Notes: generated by a model not told the origin, from the letters alone. A stretch of 64,000 nt of DNA from Diabrotica undecimpunctata (GCF_040954645.1 NC_092809.1:68523141-68587140); one strand, 5' to 3'. Positions 1-11,350 are shown, counted from the first letter of the stretch. A program made the numbers and translations.

Positions 1-2
1 TG

Positions 3-152
3 GTTAGTTTGAAAAATGCTCCCGTTACATCAGTTGATGTTGAACGAAGTTTTTCTATATATAAATATATGTACTCAGACAGAAGCCACAAGTTTTTGTT
101 AGAAAATTTTGAACACCACTTGGTCATTTATTGTTACCATAATTCTAAATAA
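3..152 (+). pseudogene. hAT transposase, C-terminal dimerisation region (partial)
   Basis: An open frame enters from the window edge and ends at a TAA at 150-152. The roughly 49 residues contain the motif SVDVERSFS followed by YMYSDR and an LLENFEHHL helix. This is the pattern of the C-terminal dimerisation domain of hAT transposases and of domesticated relatives. Only the last part of the protein is in the window, so intactness upstream cannot be judged. The AT-rich 3' tail with repeated GCATATTT motifs fits the 3' end of the same element. Confidence 0.75.
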
Positions 153-392
153 GTTTATTCATACTTAAAAATGATGTAGTTACTTAAAATAAATGTAAAT
201 CTTAATGAATAGTAGGAAATATTTAGTTATGTACACTTTTTTTTTTAAATAAAATTGTTACTATTTTACGATTTTTTTATTTATTTGTATGCATATTTTG
301 TAAAATATTTGCATATTTTCGGGTAAACACGTGCATATTTATGCGCATATTTTCTACATTTTTATTTGCATATTTGCCGAAGTCTACTTATA
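153..392 (+). repeat. hAT 3' subterminal region with GCATATTT repeats
   Basis: After the hAT stop codon the sequence holds about five copies of GCATATTT or a close variant between about 290 and 375, ending near GCCGAAGTCTAC. hAT elements commonly carry short subterminal repeats bound by the transposase, so this is read as the 3' end of the element. The exact terminus and the 8-bp target duplication cannot be checked because the 5' end lies outside the window. Confidence 0.5.
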
Positions 393-493
393 ACTAAAGT
401 CGTGATTTTGAGAGAAGCAATATACATAAGATCACCAAAAAGGAAGTGAAAGTATTAGTAGGAAAAGCTAAAATAGAAGCCACTATAAAGATA

Positions 494-2886
494 GGGGAAA
501 CCGGGGGAATTCTGTGCACCTAAGGTAAAATACTTACAAAAGTTTCCTATGTGCAAACAGACTTCCATAATTTAAATACTGAAACTTGTATCTATTGGGA
601 ACGTTATTCCCATAAAAAATAGGATTCAAGTTTAGCGGATCTTGAAAAAAAAATTTACTTTAAAAAACTGTCATTGCGCGGTATTCCCCCAAGAACGGGG
701 TAATTCTGCGCACAATTAAATAAATCTTTATTCGAAAAAAAATTTATTGTAATAAAGCAAATATTGTAAACAAAACAGATTTCTTAAAGACAAAATTAAA
801 AAAAAAAAACATTAAAGAGATAATTTTACTTTCTCACATTAATTTTCACACATATCGCATGCATAATTGACTGCTCAGTCCCAACCACTACATTCTGAAT
901 GAGCCCAATTCGAACACATTACACAACGGTACCAAATTTCTTTGTCTCGTCCGAATTCACCGCACGCCAAACATTTCTCATTTTCTAATGTTAGATCTAC
1001 ATCATCTAATTTATCATCATCACAAAGTTTACTCTCATCATATCTTTTAGACTCAGAATCATCAAAATGTAACTTTTTAACTCCAGCTTTTTTTTGCGTA
1101 CGGGTCGTTTCTTTGCTTTAGTAGCCAGTTTTCTTACGATTCCTGTCGTTTTTTTCTTGGTTTCACTTTTTTTTGCCTCTTCTGCTGTTTTCTTAATATT
1201 TCTCTTTTCTTGTTTTATTTTTAATTGCGTTTTTAGTGGCGTGGAAGTGAAAATTTTTGAGTGTTGTTTTGTACGTGATTTGAAACTTTTTTTTGTAAAT
1301 TTGAAAGAAAGAGGAGCTAGCTTTTCAATGGGTATACTAGACCGAGTTTTAATATTTCCTGACGTTCCAGGCTGGGATGCAGCTTGCTGGTTTGATTTCA
1401 ATTTGGCAGTATAAGATGGAGTCTTGTGCATAGTTTCATCACATCTCGATGGTCCTGGTTGGGGTTCGGTATTTCTTGGTGGAGTTCTCTGCAGAGTTTC
1501 GTCACATCTCGACTGATTAAGGGTCCTGTCATCATTGGTGACGTCGGTTTCTAAGTCAATTACAACGTGCATATCTGAAACTTCAGTGTGATCTATTAAG
1601 CTGAAATCATCTTCAGAGAATTTATTAGGATCTATGGGCCATATTCCAGCAGCACAGAACCCGGATATTCCTTTATCCATCGTGGCAACTGTCAGGTATA
1701 CTCTGTTAAAAATGGAAGCAAATTCAAAATGTGTGATCTTTTCATGAGTATGAGTTCTCAGATACAAGTTGCACTCACGATTGAAAGCATTATTTAGGGC
1801 TCAAAAAAAGTTAGGTCAAGAGGTTGAAGCCTGTGTGAGGTATGAGGGGGAAGTGAAACCGTAACAATTCTGTGTGATCTGCAGTAAGTATAAATCTCCA
1901 AAAAAATGTGACTCCCATGGTTATCCAATATGAGAAGCACTGGATCTTCTTTCGAGGCCTTTATATGCTGACAAAAATGTTTTATCCAGTCGAAAAATAA
2001 CTCTTTGTATATCCAACCGTTTTTTGAACATCTGTAGATTGCTCCAATTGTTCCTCCTCTCATTAATTGTGGATTCATACGTATTCAAGGGAATGAACAT
2101 AGGAGGGACAAACTTTCCTGAAACATTTACAGCGCATACTATGGAAACATGTTTCCCTCTTTCCCAAGATATTACGGATCTTACTTGCTTTGACCTTTTG
2201 GTGCCAAAATTTTTTATGGTTTCTGGACCGTAGAAATACCCGTTTCATCTACATTAAAAATTCGACTCTCAGGAAATTTGAACTTTTCCATAACTGTGAG
2301 CAGATTGTTAAAAAATCGTTCAACCTCATCTTTATTGAACGCAGAAATGCGGTTTTGACTGGTACCTTCGGGTTTTCTAACACTAATGTCTGGATGACGC
2401 TTTAAAAAGAGTTCTAACCAATCTTCACCAGCGATCTTCTTTATCGAGTCGAAACGGTGTTTTATTTTATTCTCTTCAGCAAACTGGTATGCTAAACGCC
2501 TTAGTTCTAATAGTGTGACTCCAAAAAACATATTCGCCAACTTTTTAACATGGTTGGCTATGGTGGATTCCTGTTCATCATTAAAAATTGGTTTCCTGTC
2601 AAGTTTTATTTTTTTATGGCTATTGGACTTTAGTTTGTCACGTAGAGTGGATTCTGGAATATTGAATGATTGACCTACTTCTCGTATTTTTCGCCCAGAT
2701 CGTAAAGCAGTGATCGCAGCTTTTAGTTCATCTTCTGTCCATTTTGATCTTTTAGTTTTCCGAACGTAAGCACGGGGCATTTTGGAATCTAAAATACAAT
2801 AAAAGCACTATATGAGCAAAAATTCTTACACGGGGTAATACCGCGCAGCACGAAATTACCCCGACACAGCTGCGCGGTATTCCCCC
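494..2886 (-). mobile_element. pogo-like DNA transposon (decayed)
   Basis: The pogo-type transposase remnant lies between ends that carry GGGGGAATT/ACYGYGCAS-like motifs in inverted orientation: about 503-520 on the plus strand and 2869-2886 on the minus strand. Both ends are next to a TA (492-493 and 2887-2888), the target used by pogo/Tc1-type elements. Further copies of the motif in both orientations sit at about 676-714 and 2830-2860. The left end is imperfect, with extra GGGGAAACC before the motif, so the exact outer base is uncertain. Confidence 0.6.
850..2780 (-). pseudogene. pogo-like transposase pseudogene (HTH_psq, CENP-B HTH, DDE_1, zinc finger)
   Basis: The minus strand from an ATG at 2780 encodes an N-terminal psq-type helix-turn-helix (WTEDELKAAI, then IREVGQSFNIPESTLRDKL), a CENP-B-like region and the first catalytic Asp in FNVDETG at about 2249. 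The second (LLILDNHGSH) and third (LQPLD) Asp follow with 35 residues between them, a DD35D spacing typical of pogo. The tail is Lys/Arg-rich, then a C-terminal Cys/His finger (CLAC, CVMC, WAHSEC) at about 860-960. The frame is broken by a stop at 2214-2216, frameshifts near 2195, 2085 and 1797, a shift near 1080, and a TGA inside the finger. It is a dead copy. In an intact element the protein cuts at TA sites in the nucleus; the finger is a feature of some insect pogo lineages. Confidence 0.85.
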
Positions 2887-3027
2887 TAAGTGAGTAACCT
2901 AACTTAACTTATCACTGTTTGTTGATGACTAAATAAAATGCATTATTTTTGTACGTGAAATTATCTATACATATAAAGCAAAATAATCACTGAATACTTT
3001 TAATGAAAATTAATAATAAAAGCACTT

Positions 3028-3392
3028 TATCAATCAGCCCTGAGTTGTCCATTGTTGAACATAGGCCTCCTCTAGACTTTTCCATCTGCTTCTGTTCTGC
3101 GCCTCTGCTATCCAATTGGTCACGATTCTTTTGAAGTCGTCGGTCCATCGCGTTGGGGGTCTTCCTCGGCTTCGCTTGTCAGCCCGTGGTTTCCACTCAA
3201 GCAATTTTTTTGTCCAACTGTCGTCTTTTATTCTTGCAACATGTTCTGCCCATCTCCATTTTTGCCTTTTAATATGTTCGATAATGTTTTCCACTCCGGT
3301 TCGTTCACGAACTTCCTCGTTTCTTATTCTATTTCTTAAGCTTATTCCAAGCATTGATCCCTTAATCTTTCGTTGTGTCCTTCAAAACAAAC
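3028..3392 (-). mobile_element. 5'-truncated RTE-like LINE, 3' end only, with 10-bp TSD
   Basis: The minus strand codes for the C-terminal tail of a LINE reverse transcriptase (MLGISLRNRIRNEEV, then WRWAEHVARIKDDSW, RSRGRPPTRW). It closely matches the tail of the larger copy at 20.2-20.5 kb, so the family is the same. The match to that copy stops near 3383. The decamer AAAAGCACTT occurs on both sides, at 3018-3027 and 3393-3402, and is read as the target-site duplication. About nine extra bases (3384-3392) sit at the 5' junction. Severe 5' truncation with a TSD is the normal outcome of target-primed reverse transcription. Confidence 0.8.
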
Positions 3393-3569
3393 AAAAGCAC
3401 TTACCGCTTGTTAAAGATTAGTCGAAAATTATATCAAAGTCTTGAAAAACAAACAATCTGTGTGATATATAAAATATATAAAATAAAATATTACATGCCT
3501 TAACAGTCTATACAGATGTTGTTTTGTCGATGTCTAGAGGCCCACGGAATATACTCCACTTATTATCTA

Positions 3570-5175
3570 AGATACCTAAGACACACTAAGAGAACGTATC
3601 TCCTAGCTCTAGTTGAACGATGGTTGAATAGTCACTTTCGCGAAATTTTCGTGTAATCCGAAACCTTTGTCTCCAATGACCACATAAAGAACTCTCGTTT
3701 CTGGGTCTCCTGTTAATGGGCATGGTGCTGGTATTTGTAGACTGCCATCTAGCATCATTTTCTAAAATGTTGTCTTCTTGAATATTGATGAATCGCATTC
3801 TATTCCATCCGACACTGACGTATACAAAGCAATAGTCGCAGTCTACGATCGCTAATAATATGATGGAAAAAAAATCGTTGTAATTGATATACAGTGAACC
3901 GTTATTTAGTGGTTTTTTAAGTCGGGTATGTTTTCCAGCTCCGAGACAGTGGGGAAACTTAGCTTTTGTGTTAAATCCACTTGCTATCTGTTCCCATTCG
4001 TCGACTGATGTAGGAAGTCGCATAAATTTTTCACCTCAATTGTTCCATATGAATCTTGAAACTTCTTTAATAATATTGCTAACAGTCGATACACCAACGC
4101 GGTAGGTGTAATAAAGATCTTTAAATGAACACCCGGATGCTGCATACCTAAAAATAAAATTGTTTTATACTTGTTTTAGGAAAACTTCTTATAAAAAAGT
4201 GAAGACAGATGAGAGATTTCTAGGTGAGAACACTAAAAGATAAAAAGAATTGCAAGACGTCTGGTTTCTCTGTCTCAAACATGAAGCCCTATAAATACCA
4301 TAATCAGATGCTGTTTTTGATAAAAGTAGTTGCTGCTGGAGAAACGCACGAAAGCGTCTCTACTAAACAAACTGAAGAACACGCCGAAGATGACACCGCG
4401 ACATCGAATGATACAAACGAAGATGATAGTGTGACTACAAAGACACAACTTGACAATGACAGTCAAAAGGACAAACAAAATCCCCAGCGTTTTGGCAGCT
4501 CCCCTGCCAAAACGCAGAGCACCAGCCAAAAGAAATTTTAATGAAATTGATGCCAAAATGATGTCCGACATTGACTATGAGATAAAACCGACGAAAATTG
4601 AGCACGATAACCGCAATTTATAGTTCTTTTAAGGGATTTTGCCGTCCTTGGCTTTGCTTGATGATGACCAAACTTTGGAATTCCAATCAGGGGGGATAAA
4701 CCTACTAAAAAATATTAAACATAGGAGAGTTGACCAGTCAACTTATGGGTGGTTAGCCTATACACAAACATCTGGTGCTAGTCACTATCAATCCCAGGGC
4801 TATTTTAACAGACCACAGCCTACTGATAGTTCACTATCGCCAGTACAATCTGTATACAGTGATGCTTCGTTAGTAGATCTGCCTGAGTTTTAAAAATAAA
4901 AGTACGTACCTTAAAAATATCGCTAGTTTTTCTTCTGGGTAGATACTTTTCCTCCATCGAGTATCTTGCTTTTTTAAATCCGTTTCCAATAGTTTAAGAA
5001 GAAGTTCATCAAAAGTAGACATTGACTTACGAAAGTAATTGTAAAATTCCGATTCATCACCTCGTAAATGACTCATCATACGTAAACTGTAAGCACCCTC
5101 TCTGGATCTTTGAGCCATAAGTGGATGCTGCCAATAACGACGAATCTTCCTTCTCCGATGATAGTACCAATACAA
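3570..5175 (-). pseudogene. HARBI1-like (PIF/Harbinger) transposase pseudogene, two exons
   Basis: Exon 1 (5175-4910) carries the N-terminal region (RRYWQHPL, FRKSMSTFDELL, KQDTRWRKSIYPEEKLAIFLR). Exon 2 (4147 to about 3570) resumes with YAASGCSFKDLYYTYRVGVS and the nuclease core (LPTSVDEWEQIA, FPHCLGA, GSLYINYNDFFSI, LLAIVD). The exons join in frame by a GT-AG intron at 4148-4909. Family members have the first catalytic Asp in GAIDGKH; here the text is GAGKH, so that Asp is missing. There is a stop in NN*GEKF near 4030 and a frameshift after VGW near 3800; downstream another frame reads LQIPAPCPLTGDPETR and VVIGDKGFGL. The copy is inactive. Confidence 0.8.
4178..4893 (+). pseudogene. MADF/BESS DNA-binding protein remnant (Harbinger second ORF)
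   Basis: On the strand opposite the transposase, and inside its intron, the plus strand encodes the C-terminal half of a MADF domain (MRDF, VRTLKDKKNCKTSG, KPYKYHNQMLFL), an acidic Thr/Asp/Glu-rich linker, and a BESS-like helix (ILPSLALLDDDQTLEFQ, then INLLKNIKH). Two stops sit just before the MADF motif where Trp is expected in the family. More stops occur near 4621. A TTTTAG at about 4172-4177 looks like a splice acceptor, so the N-terminal MADF exon is missing or lies elsewhere. In Harbinger elements such proteins help the transposase reach DNA ends. Confidence 0.65.
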
Positions 5176-5352
5176 TACGACAGCGTCGCTCCTTGTAGAG
5201 TAGCGGCGTATACACTGCGAGTTTTCTTTTCACATCGCATCCAGTAATGACGGATCCGTTGAACGTTATACGGTGCCTATGTGTACAGACCATAAATTTA
5301 TGACGTATCCGTTAAAAAGAAACCAGTAAAACGAACTCCCATGTGTGAACGG

Positions 5353-5984
5353 GCCGTAAGTTTTTTAAATCAAAATTCATAAACTTAAATAGAACTTTAC
5401 GGAGTTTGAAACACATCCCCCATATTTTAAAACATTTTAAAAAATTTAAGTAAAATCGATAATTAATTACTGAATGTTTTAAAATCTTTTTAATTCCCTG
5501 TTTCTAATTTCGTCTAAGTATTTCAAAACTAATTTCGTTAATGCTACAACAGCTGCTTTATTTGCTAGTCGATTAGTACGAAAACAAAACAAAGCAACAA
5601 AAAAACGTTTTCAAATATTTACTTTGACTCTTTTACTGAAAAGTAAACAGCCTCTTTTATAGAGTCTTGCCTTCTATAATGAAAAAAGCGTTCAACACCT
5701 CCTGAAAAAATAACAATGAAATAAAAAACAGTGTGGTGTGGATTTCGGTGGGATGTGGTTTTGTTTTATGAGCGGCATATATCTTTTATCGCCCGCTTCA
5801 AATAAGTAGTTCTTTTATAAATAGCAGCGGGGCCGACGATAAGTGAAGCGACGAGTAGACTTTGAAAGACATGCGACCGAGAAGATAAACACATGGTGTC
5901 TTTTAAAACTGCGGTAGCTATTTTGCCAACAGTATGAAAACTAAAAATTTAAAACAACAGAAATAAATATAAAATATAATAATA
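5353..5984. other. no gene seen; AT-rich spacer with one GC-richer patch
   Basis: No protein-like frame was recognised. A GC-richer patch at about 5725-5880 includes TTATAAATAGCAGCGGGGCC near 5815, which resembles a TATA box, but no coding sequence follows in a convincing way. It could be the promoter end of a degraded TE. Confidence 0.3.
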
Positions 5985-5992
5985 TGATGGTT

Positions 5993-7198
5993 CAGTGCCG
6001 GATTTAGTTCATAGACCGCCGTAAGTCATACTATACCGCTACTCTTTTGAAGCATATTTTTCAATATGTTCTTTTAAAAGAGGATCATATATATTCCACC
6101 AACAATTCTAGTAATCCAAGATAATTGCTATTTCTAGTAGAACCAAATTTTTCGTCGGTTTCTCTAAAAGGTAGTCTCCCACTAGCTATGTTTCGCCAAT
6201 ATGTGGTCTCATGTTCAATCTGTTGCCACAGAGAATCATCGATCTGTCTCATACTCAATGAATTTCTTGAAATAAAATTTTTAAGATGTTCTAAATAAAC
6301 GACTGACCGTTCATGACTGTCACATTTTTCTTTAGCTTTTTTTCTTGAAAAGAGTTGACAATATAAGCAAAATAAAGAGCCTGTGCTTTTGGAATAAAGA
6401 TAACCAGTCACATCGAATTTTTTCACCATTCTTTAAAACTGTATAGAATAGTAATTTAGTGCTGTATTTGTTTTGTTTTCCTATTTTTCTTTTTAAAGAT
6501 TCAAAGTCTAAAGAATTAATATCCTGTGTTTTGAATTCTTTCAGCACTTAATCTACACAATTTCTTCGCCAGAATTTTGGATCTTGTAATTCAACTCGAT
6601 TAACATCACTTTCGACTAGAATTTGACGTTCAGAAGAACTCTTTTCAGGATGTAACTCGATATCACAAAGTGGATCTGAATTTGCTGTGGATGAATAATC
6701 TCGACGTGATGAAGATCCTGCTGCAAATTTTATTTTATTAAAAAAGTAACTAAAACAGTCAAATAAACCTACCTTCTAAAACATCTGAAACTGTTGCAAT
6801 TGGATCGTCTTGAAAAGAAGTGCTTGTTGCTGTATATTATCTTGATTGGATTTGGTAAAAAAAGTTGAATCTTGGGGGTTTTTTTCATACTGCATTTATT
6901 TTTTGTTGTTTTTATAACTTTTGTCGTTTCCAAATGCACCTCCTTCCTTTCCGCTCATTTGTGGCGCTGGCCGATTTTTTGGAAACATGAAACGTGTTTT
7001 TGTGCGACCTGCTACCGCAGGTACGGATCTTATCGGTGACGAGACGAAGTTTTATTAGCATGCTATTTCAGAAAACCAATCCCACAAATTTGAAATAGCC
7101 ACATATAGAATTAAAACGTGATGTAAGCTACGCACCACCTCTCAAAATTTACCGCCAGGGGCTAATAGTCCCATAGCCCCCCCCTTAATCCGGCACTG
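5993..7198 (-). mobile_element. internally deleted hAT element with TSD
   Basis: The ends are inverted: CAGTGCCGGATTT at 5993 on the plus strand, CAGTGCCGGATTAAGG ending at 7198 on the minus strand. They are flanked by TGATGGTT (5985-5992) and TGATGGTG (7199-7206), an 8-bp target duplication with one mismatch, as expected for hAT. At 1.2 kb it is too short for a whole transposase gene; it keeps only the N-terminal part and is a non-autonomous deletion derivative. The right end has a long G-rich tract (C-run at about 7177-7184 on the plus strand). Confidence 0.85.
6085..6900 (-). pseudogene. hAT transposase N-terminus with TTF-type zinc finger (broken)
   Basis: The minus strand shows DPKFWRRNCVD, a region with TKLLFYTVLKNGEKIRCDWL, then YLYSKSTGSLFCLYCQLFS and further conserved LINE-unrelated hAT text (HERSVVYLEHLKNF, WQQIEHETTYWRN). 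This is the TTF-type zinc-finger region at the front of ZMYM-like hAT transposases. It is split between two frames (shift near 6430), has a stop in NCVD*V, and lacks the RNase-H catalytic core and dimerisation domain. A candidate start ATG lies near 6895. Confidence 0.75.
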
Positions 7199-7429
7199 TG
7201 ATGGTGTTGAATCTGTTGTCTTGTGACATGTTTTACTCCGAATATATTGTAATATTTGGGGATATTATAATCTTCATCATAGTAATTGTCAGCGTATTCT
7301 ACCGATTATGGTGCAGCCTCCCTTACATAGTCGTTCTTCATTTCTGCCCAAGATTGTATATTATTCTCTTTTCTGTGCCTTGTTGTACCGGCTTGCTTCT
7401 TTATGTCGCAGTCCCATCTTAAATTTGAA

Positions 7430-9190
7430 CTTCTTCTTGGTCTCTTGACGTGCCTAGGATACCACTACAGTACTGTGAGACTGCGATCAGGCAGGCAACG
7501 GGAAACCACCTGATTATCTTCCCAGAGAGCTTTATGAAATGACGACTAAGCAAGAAAATTATGTGCTCTGCAATCCGGCTAGCAACCAGCACCATATCGA
7601 TTTCGGGTCGAATGGTGTGAAATGGGCGACCGGGCACATGATTGTGGAGACCAGGAAATATCTGCGAAATGGGATACTGAAAGATCAAACTTAACATTAC
7701 GTAAAAAACACCGCATCGCAACATTGAATATTGCGGTTACGATGTTGCGAATCTGTGGAATATCTGAGACACACTGGAAAGGCCAAGGTCATTGGGAGGC
7801 CACTCACTACAAAGTTTTCATGTCAGGAGCTAACAAATCAGGACAAAAAGGCGTAGCAATAGTAATTCAAAAACGTTGGGCAAAATATGTATATAAATAC
7901 CTTCCAGTAAATGATCTAATAATAGTAGAAGTAGAAGAAACATACCATCTGTAATATTACCAAAAAAGAACCAATGATGATAATAGGAGATTGGAATGCA
8001 AAAATAGGAAAAAGTAAAAAAAAAGACCATTTAAAAGGAAAGATAGGTGAGCATGGCTTATGCAGGCGAAATGAACGAGGTGAACGGCTCCTTCATATTG
8101 CCATCGATAGGGATCTTAATATAGTAAACACAATGTTTAAACATTATCCCCGGAGATGATTAACATGATTTTTGCCTGGAGGACGATAGAAGAATCAAAT
8201 AGATTGTATTCTTGTCACTAAACGATGGATGAGCTCAATAATCAACGTGAAGACAAAACCAGCTGCAGACTGTGGTTCCGACCACAAAATGTTACAAGCA
8301 GAATTTCGCATTCATTTACACATTAAAACAATCACAAATACAAGACAAAAATTGATTCCAAAACACCCAAAAAATTTTAGAGAATCATTAGCAGAAGCTG
8401 AATTACCAGTGACTTACTACGTTATGCTGATGACACCGTTATATTGACGTCATCACCAGAAGAAGTGTAACAAATTATGAATAGGCTAGGCACGGTGAGT
8501 ACGGAATATGGTTTGAAAATTAATATGCAGAACGCCAAAGTGATGATTATCGATAGAATCAGAAACAACCAGGCAGGGATAAGAATCATGACAGGTTACG
8601 AAGTGGTCAGGCAATTTAATTACTTAGGCTCCGTTTTTACTAACAGTGGAGGATGCAAAGACGAGATCCGTCGACGCATCACAATGGCCAGATCGGCAAC
8701 AGCCAAACTCACAAAAATTTGAAAGAACACTGACATCACAAAAAACACGAAATTGCGTCTTGTTCGAGCATTGATATTTCCTATCGCCACCTGTACTTCA
8801 GAAACTTGGACAATAAAAAAACCGATTCAAAGCGTATAATGGCATTTAAAATGTGGGTCTACCGTAAAATGTTGCGCATACCATGGACCGCACATCGCAC
8901 AAATAACTCAATTCTAGCAGAACTTAACATAAAAACTAGACTCATCACAACTATCAACCAAAATATACTGAGAACTATATACTAACGATACTAGTTGAAG
9001 GTAACGTAGCAGGTAAAAGATGCAGAGGAAGATCTCCAGTACGATGGTAGGACCGAATAAAGGAGATGACTGGTTTCTTATTCTCGGAATGAAAACAACA
9101 CGCACAGGAGAGAGATAATTGGACAGAAATAGACAAACAAATTACATGACGCCACTACATCTTTACGAATGAGAAAATATTGAGGAGGAC
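7430..9190 (+). pseudogene. LINE remnant: APE endonuclease, internally deleted RT, C-terminal region
   Basis: A leader (about 7430-7620) is followed by an AP-endonuclease-like domain: GISETHWKGQGHW, VAIVIQKRWAKYV, IIGDWNAKIGK, RNERGERLLHIAI, KPAADCGSDHKML. Near 8400 the frame passes straight into the RT active-site box LRYADDTVIL, so most of the RT domain upstream of motif C is missing. Then come YGLKINMQNAK, FNYLGSVFT and the C-terminal part (MAFKMWVYRKMLRI, WTAHRTNNS, RCRGRSPVRW). Stops and frameshifts are scattered, for example TAA after SPEEV at 8468. Clade not assigned; RTE/Jockey-like by architecture. Confidence 0.8.
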
Positions 9191-9224
9191 GAGTACCTTT
9201 TTAATTATTTTAAAATATTTTATT

Positions 9225-9353
9225 AGATTTATACTTCATGTTTTGTTTTAAATAAAATGTAGTAACAAAAATGGCATTTAAGTGGTGACATCTTTTAAAA
9301 AAAACTACATTTCAAAATGTTGCGTTTACGCAACATTGGGAATAAATGGGTTA
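9225..9353. mobile_element. piggyBac-type terminal fragment (right end)
   Basis: Read on the minus strand from 9353 the sequence starts CCCATTTATTCCCAATGTTG after ATAA, and carries the near-palindrome GTTGCGTTTACGCAAC at 9319-9334. The complete piggyBac copy at 60.4-62.9 kb has a similar terminus (CCCATTTAGGCCCA) and the same subterminal palindrome. The element would extend leftwards, where a LINE now lies, so only the tip remains. TTAA is mutated to ATAA. Confidence 0.4.
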
Positions 9354-10519
9354 TTAGGTTTTAAAAGTATAGTATAAACAGAAAAAGTTAGTATACATTT
9401 AATGTATTTTGATGATATTTATGATATACTCAGGTGGCTGCTATAGATAAAAATACAAAAGAAGACGAGAGCAATGTTTAGAGACAGATCATTGTAAATA
9501 AATAAATAAAGCCTTAAGTTCAAACAAAGTCGTTTTGAAAACATATACATATACCACAATATAATTACACGTATTAAAATAATCCATTAATAAAATACTG
9601 GGATTTGATTCTAGTACCTCTAAAGCAAGAATCATACCTCTAGGCGGTTCAAGTCTTTATTCTAAAAAAAGCATTTTTTTAATTCAAATTTTCCTGGGGA
9701 TTAACGATTCTAGTTCGTTATCTACACCTACACAGTTAAATATGTCTATATATTTAGCACTTAGCATACTACACATGTAACGCTGCACAATTATACAGAA
9801 ATTTGACACCCTCTTTGGCATTCTGGAATTTTTCAAGAACCCTCTTCCTTCAATAAAACAAATATATTTATGGATGATAGTATCAGATTCACAGAGACCG
9901 ATGTACGCCATCTGCATCACGTCTTTCTTAAAACAGCCGAAAGGACTTATGATGTATTTTGTTACAGATCATTTAAGTGTGAAGATTTAATTTTTTATCA
10001 AAGTTGTGATACTGTAAAAAGATAAATGAAAACAGAAACTAAATTAGGGACCCTTAGTTCTTTTACATTTACCGCATGTTAAGAGGGAATCCTCGAAATG
10101 TAACTTGTTGAATTCTTACTTTCCCAGTAATTTACACCAAAAGTCAATAAAAAAATATATGAAAGGTTATCCAGCTATTTTAAAAATAACTGCTTCATTT
10201 GTTTTCACCTGCCGTGGACTCTAAAGATTGCAAATGTTTAGTATATATTACCTATCCCATTAAGTAGTAAAGTTTAGAATTTTTGAATTTGCTTTACTTT
10301 TTAATTTTGTTCTACAATAGGGCTGACGAAATATTGTACATAACTAATTTTTTAAATACATTCCTGGTAATAACAATATTACACCACCATGTACCAAATA
10401 TAACACAGTAGCCCTCTATACTACTAAAGTAAACAAATATTTACACTACATACATTAAAAAATGTATTTTTATTGTTAATTTTACAAAAATTATCAAAAT
10501 ATGAAAATTGCCTACAAAG
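9354..10519. other. no gene seen
   Basis: AT-rich sequence without a recognisable protein, RNA gene or inverted repeat. It may include the 3' flank of the piggyBac copy that starts at 10520. Confidence 0.4.
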
Positions 10520-11350
10520 CTTCAATTTTGTTTGTGAAAGTCACTAAAGCACTGAATACACAACCCCACATTGCATTTGCCGCATTGTGTTCTCACAGCG
10601 CTCGATTGTACGCGACGGCCAGCACGACGTCTTCTTTTATTATTAGGAACATATTCAACATAGTGATCGTACCAATATCGATAACAATCCTGCTATCAGG
10701 GTAATATGTGGATGGTCGTCCAGCTGCTCTAGGTAGGTTTAAAAATTTTTTTAAATACACTTGTGCTATGTCTCTTCGAAAATTCAATTGGGGTGCTCCT
10801 GGGTAATGTTTTCTATATATTATCCACGAATTTTGGATAGATGTATCTAGTAACCAAGTAAAGATGAGCCACCACCATTTCTTGCCTTTAATTCTCACTC
10901 TATAAACATTTGTATTCGCATCCATTTGATCGGTAACGCCCATAAATGCATTGTATTTTCCAACACAATTAGGTCTAGGAATCCCTATTTTCTTTTTTTC
11001 AGTCGATGAGTAGCGCCTTGCATTCGATACTGGAGAAACTGCATGAACAGTTGATCCTGCAGTTACTACAGAATTTTCCATTCAGCGTGTTGATTATTAC
11101 CGTCCATTACTTGTTGATCTGTGGTTACGGTATAGTCATAAGTAACTCTAGGTGTCTTTTTTAACTCTTTACTGTCCGGAGTGAACAATTCTTTGTTACT
11201 CTATTTTCTGTAACTGTTCTTGTTGTTTCATTATAATTCTCTTTTAAATAATATGGAATGTCGATGGATGTGAATAGGTTATCAAAATAAAAATGATATG
11301 GAAAAGATCTAGTTTCCTGGGGCATCTCTTCAGTAAGCTGCTATAGCGGG
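10520..11350 (-). pseudogene. piggyBac transposase, C-terminal half (truncated)
   Basis: The minus strand reads FPYHFYFDNLFTSID (second catalytic Asp), then SVVTAGSTVHAVSPVSNARR, EKKKIGIPRPNCVGKYNAFM, the third Asp in VTDQMDANTNVYRVRI, and KGKKWWWLIFTWLLDTSIQN. In another frame the C-terminal Cys-rich finger follows (TQCGKCNVGLCIQCFSDFHK), ending near 10520. There are frameshifts near 11090 and 10640. The N-terminal half and first catalytic Asp are absent; the copy is cut off close to a (TA)n tract at 11380. No TTAA-flanked ends were identified. Confidence 0.85.

Larger units (their letters stand above)
3560..5352 (-). mobile_element. PIF/Harbinger transposon remnant
   Basis: This stretch contains a split HARBI1-like transposase on the minus strand and a MADF/BESS remnant on the plus strand, the two-protein content known for animal PIF/Harbinger elements. 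A candidate outer end lies near 5352: on the minus strand it reads GGCCCGTTCACACATGGGAG after a TTA-like trinucleotide. The TIR sequence and a 3-bp TWA target fit the superfamily. No matching end was found to the left, so that side may be deleted or decayed. Confidence 0.6.

Noticed and set aside
1094..1414. 106-codon plus-strand frame, Phe/Ser-rich
   Set aside because: Antisense shadow of the Lys-rich tail of the pogo-like transposase.
5725..5880. Promoter of a host gene (TATA-like box near 5815)
   Set aside because: No coding sequence follows downstream; the flanks are TE remnants.
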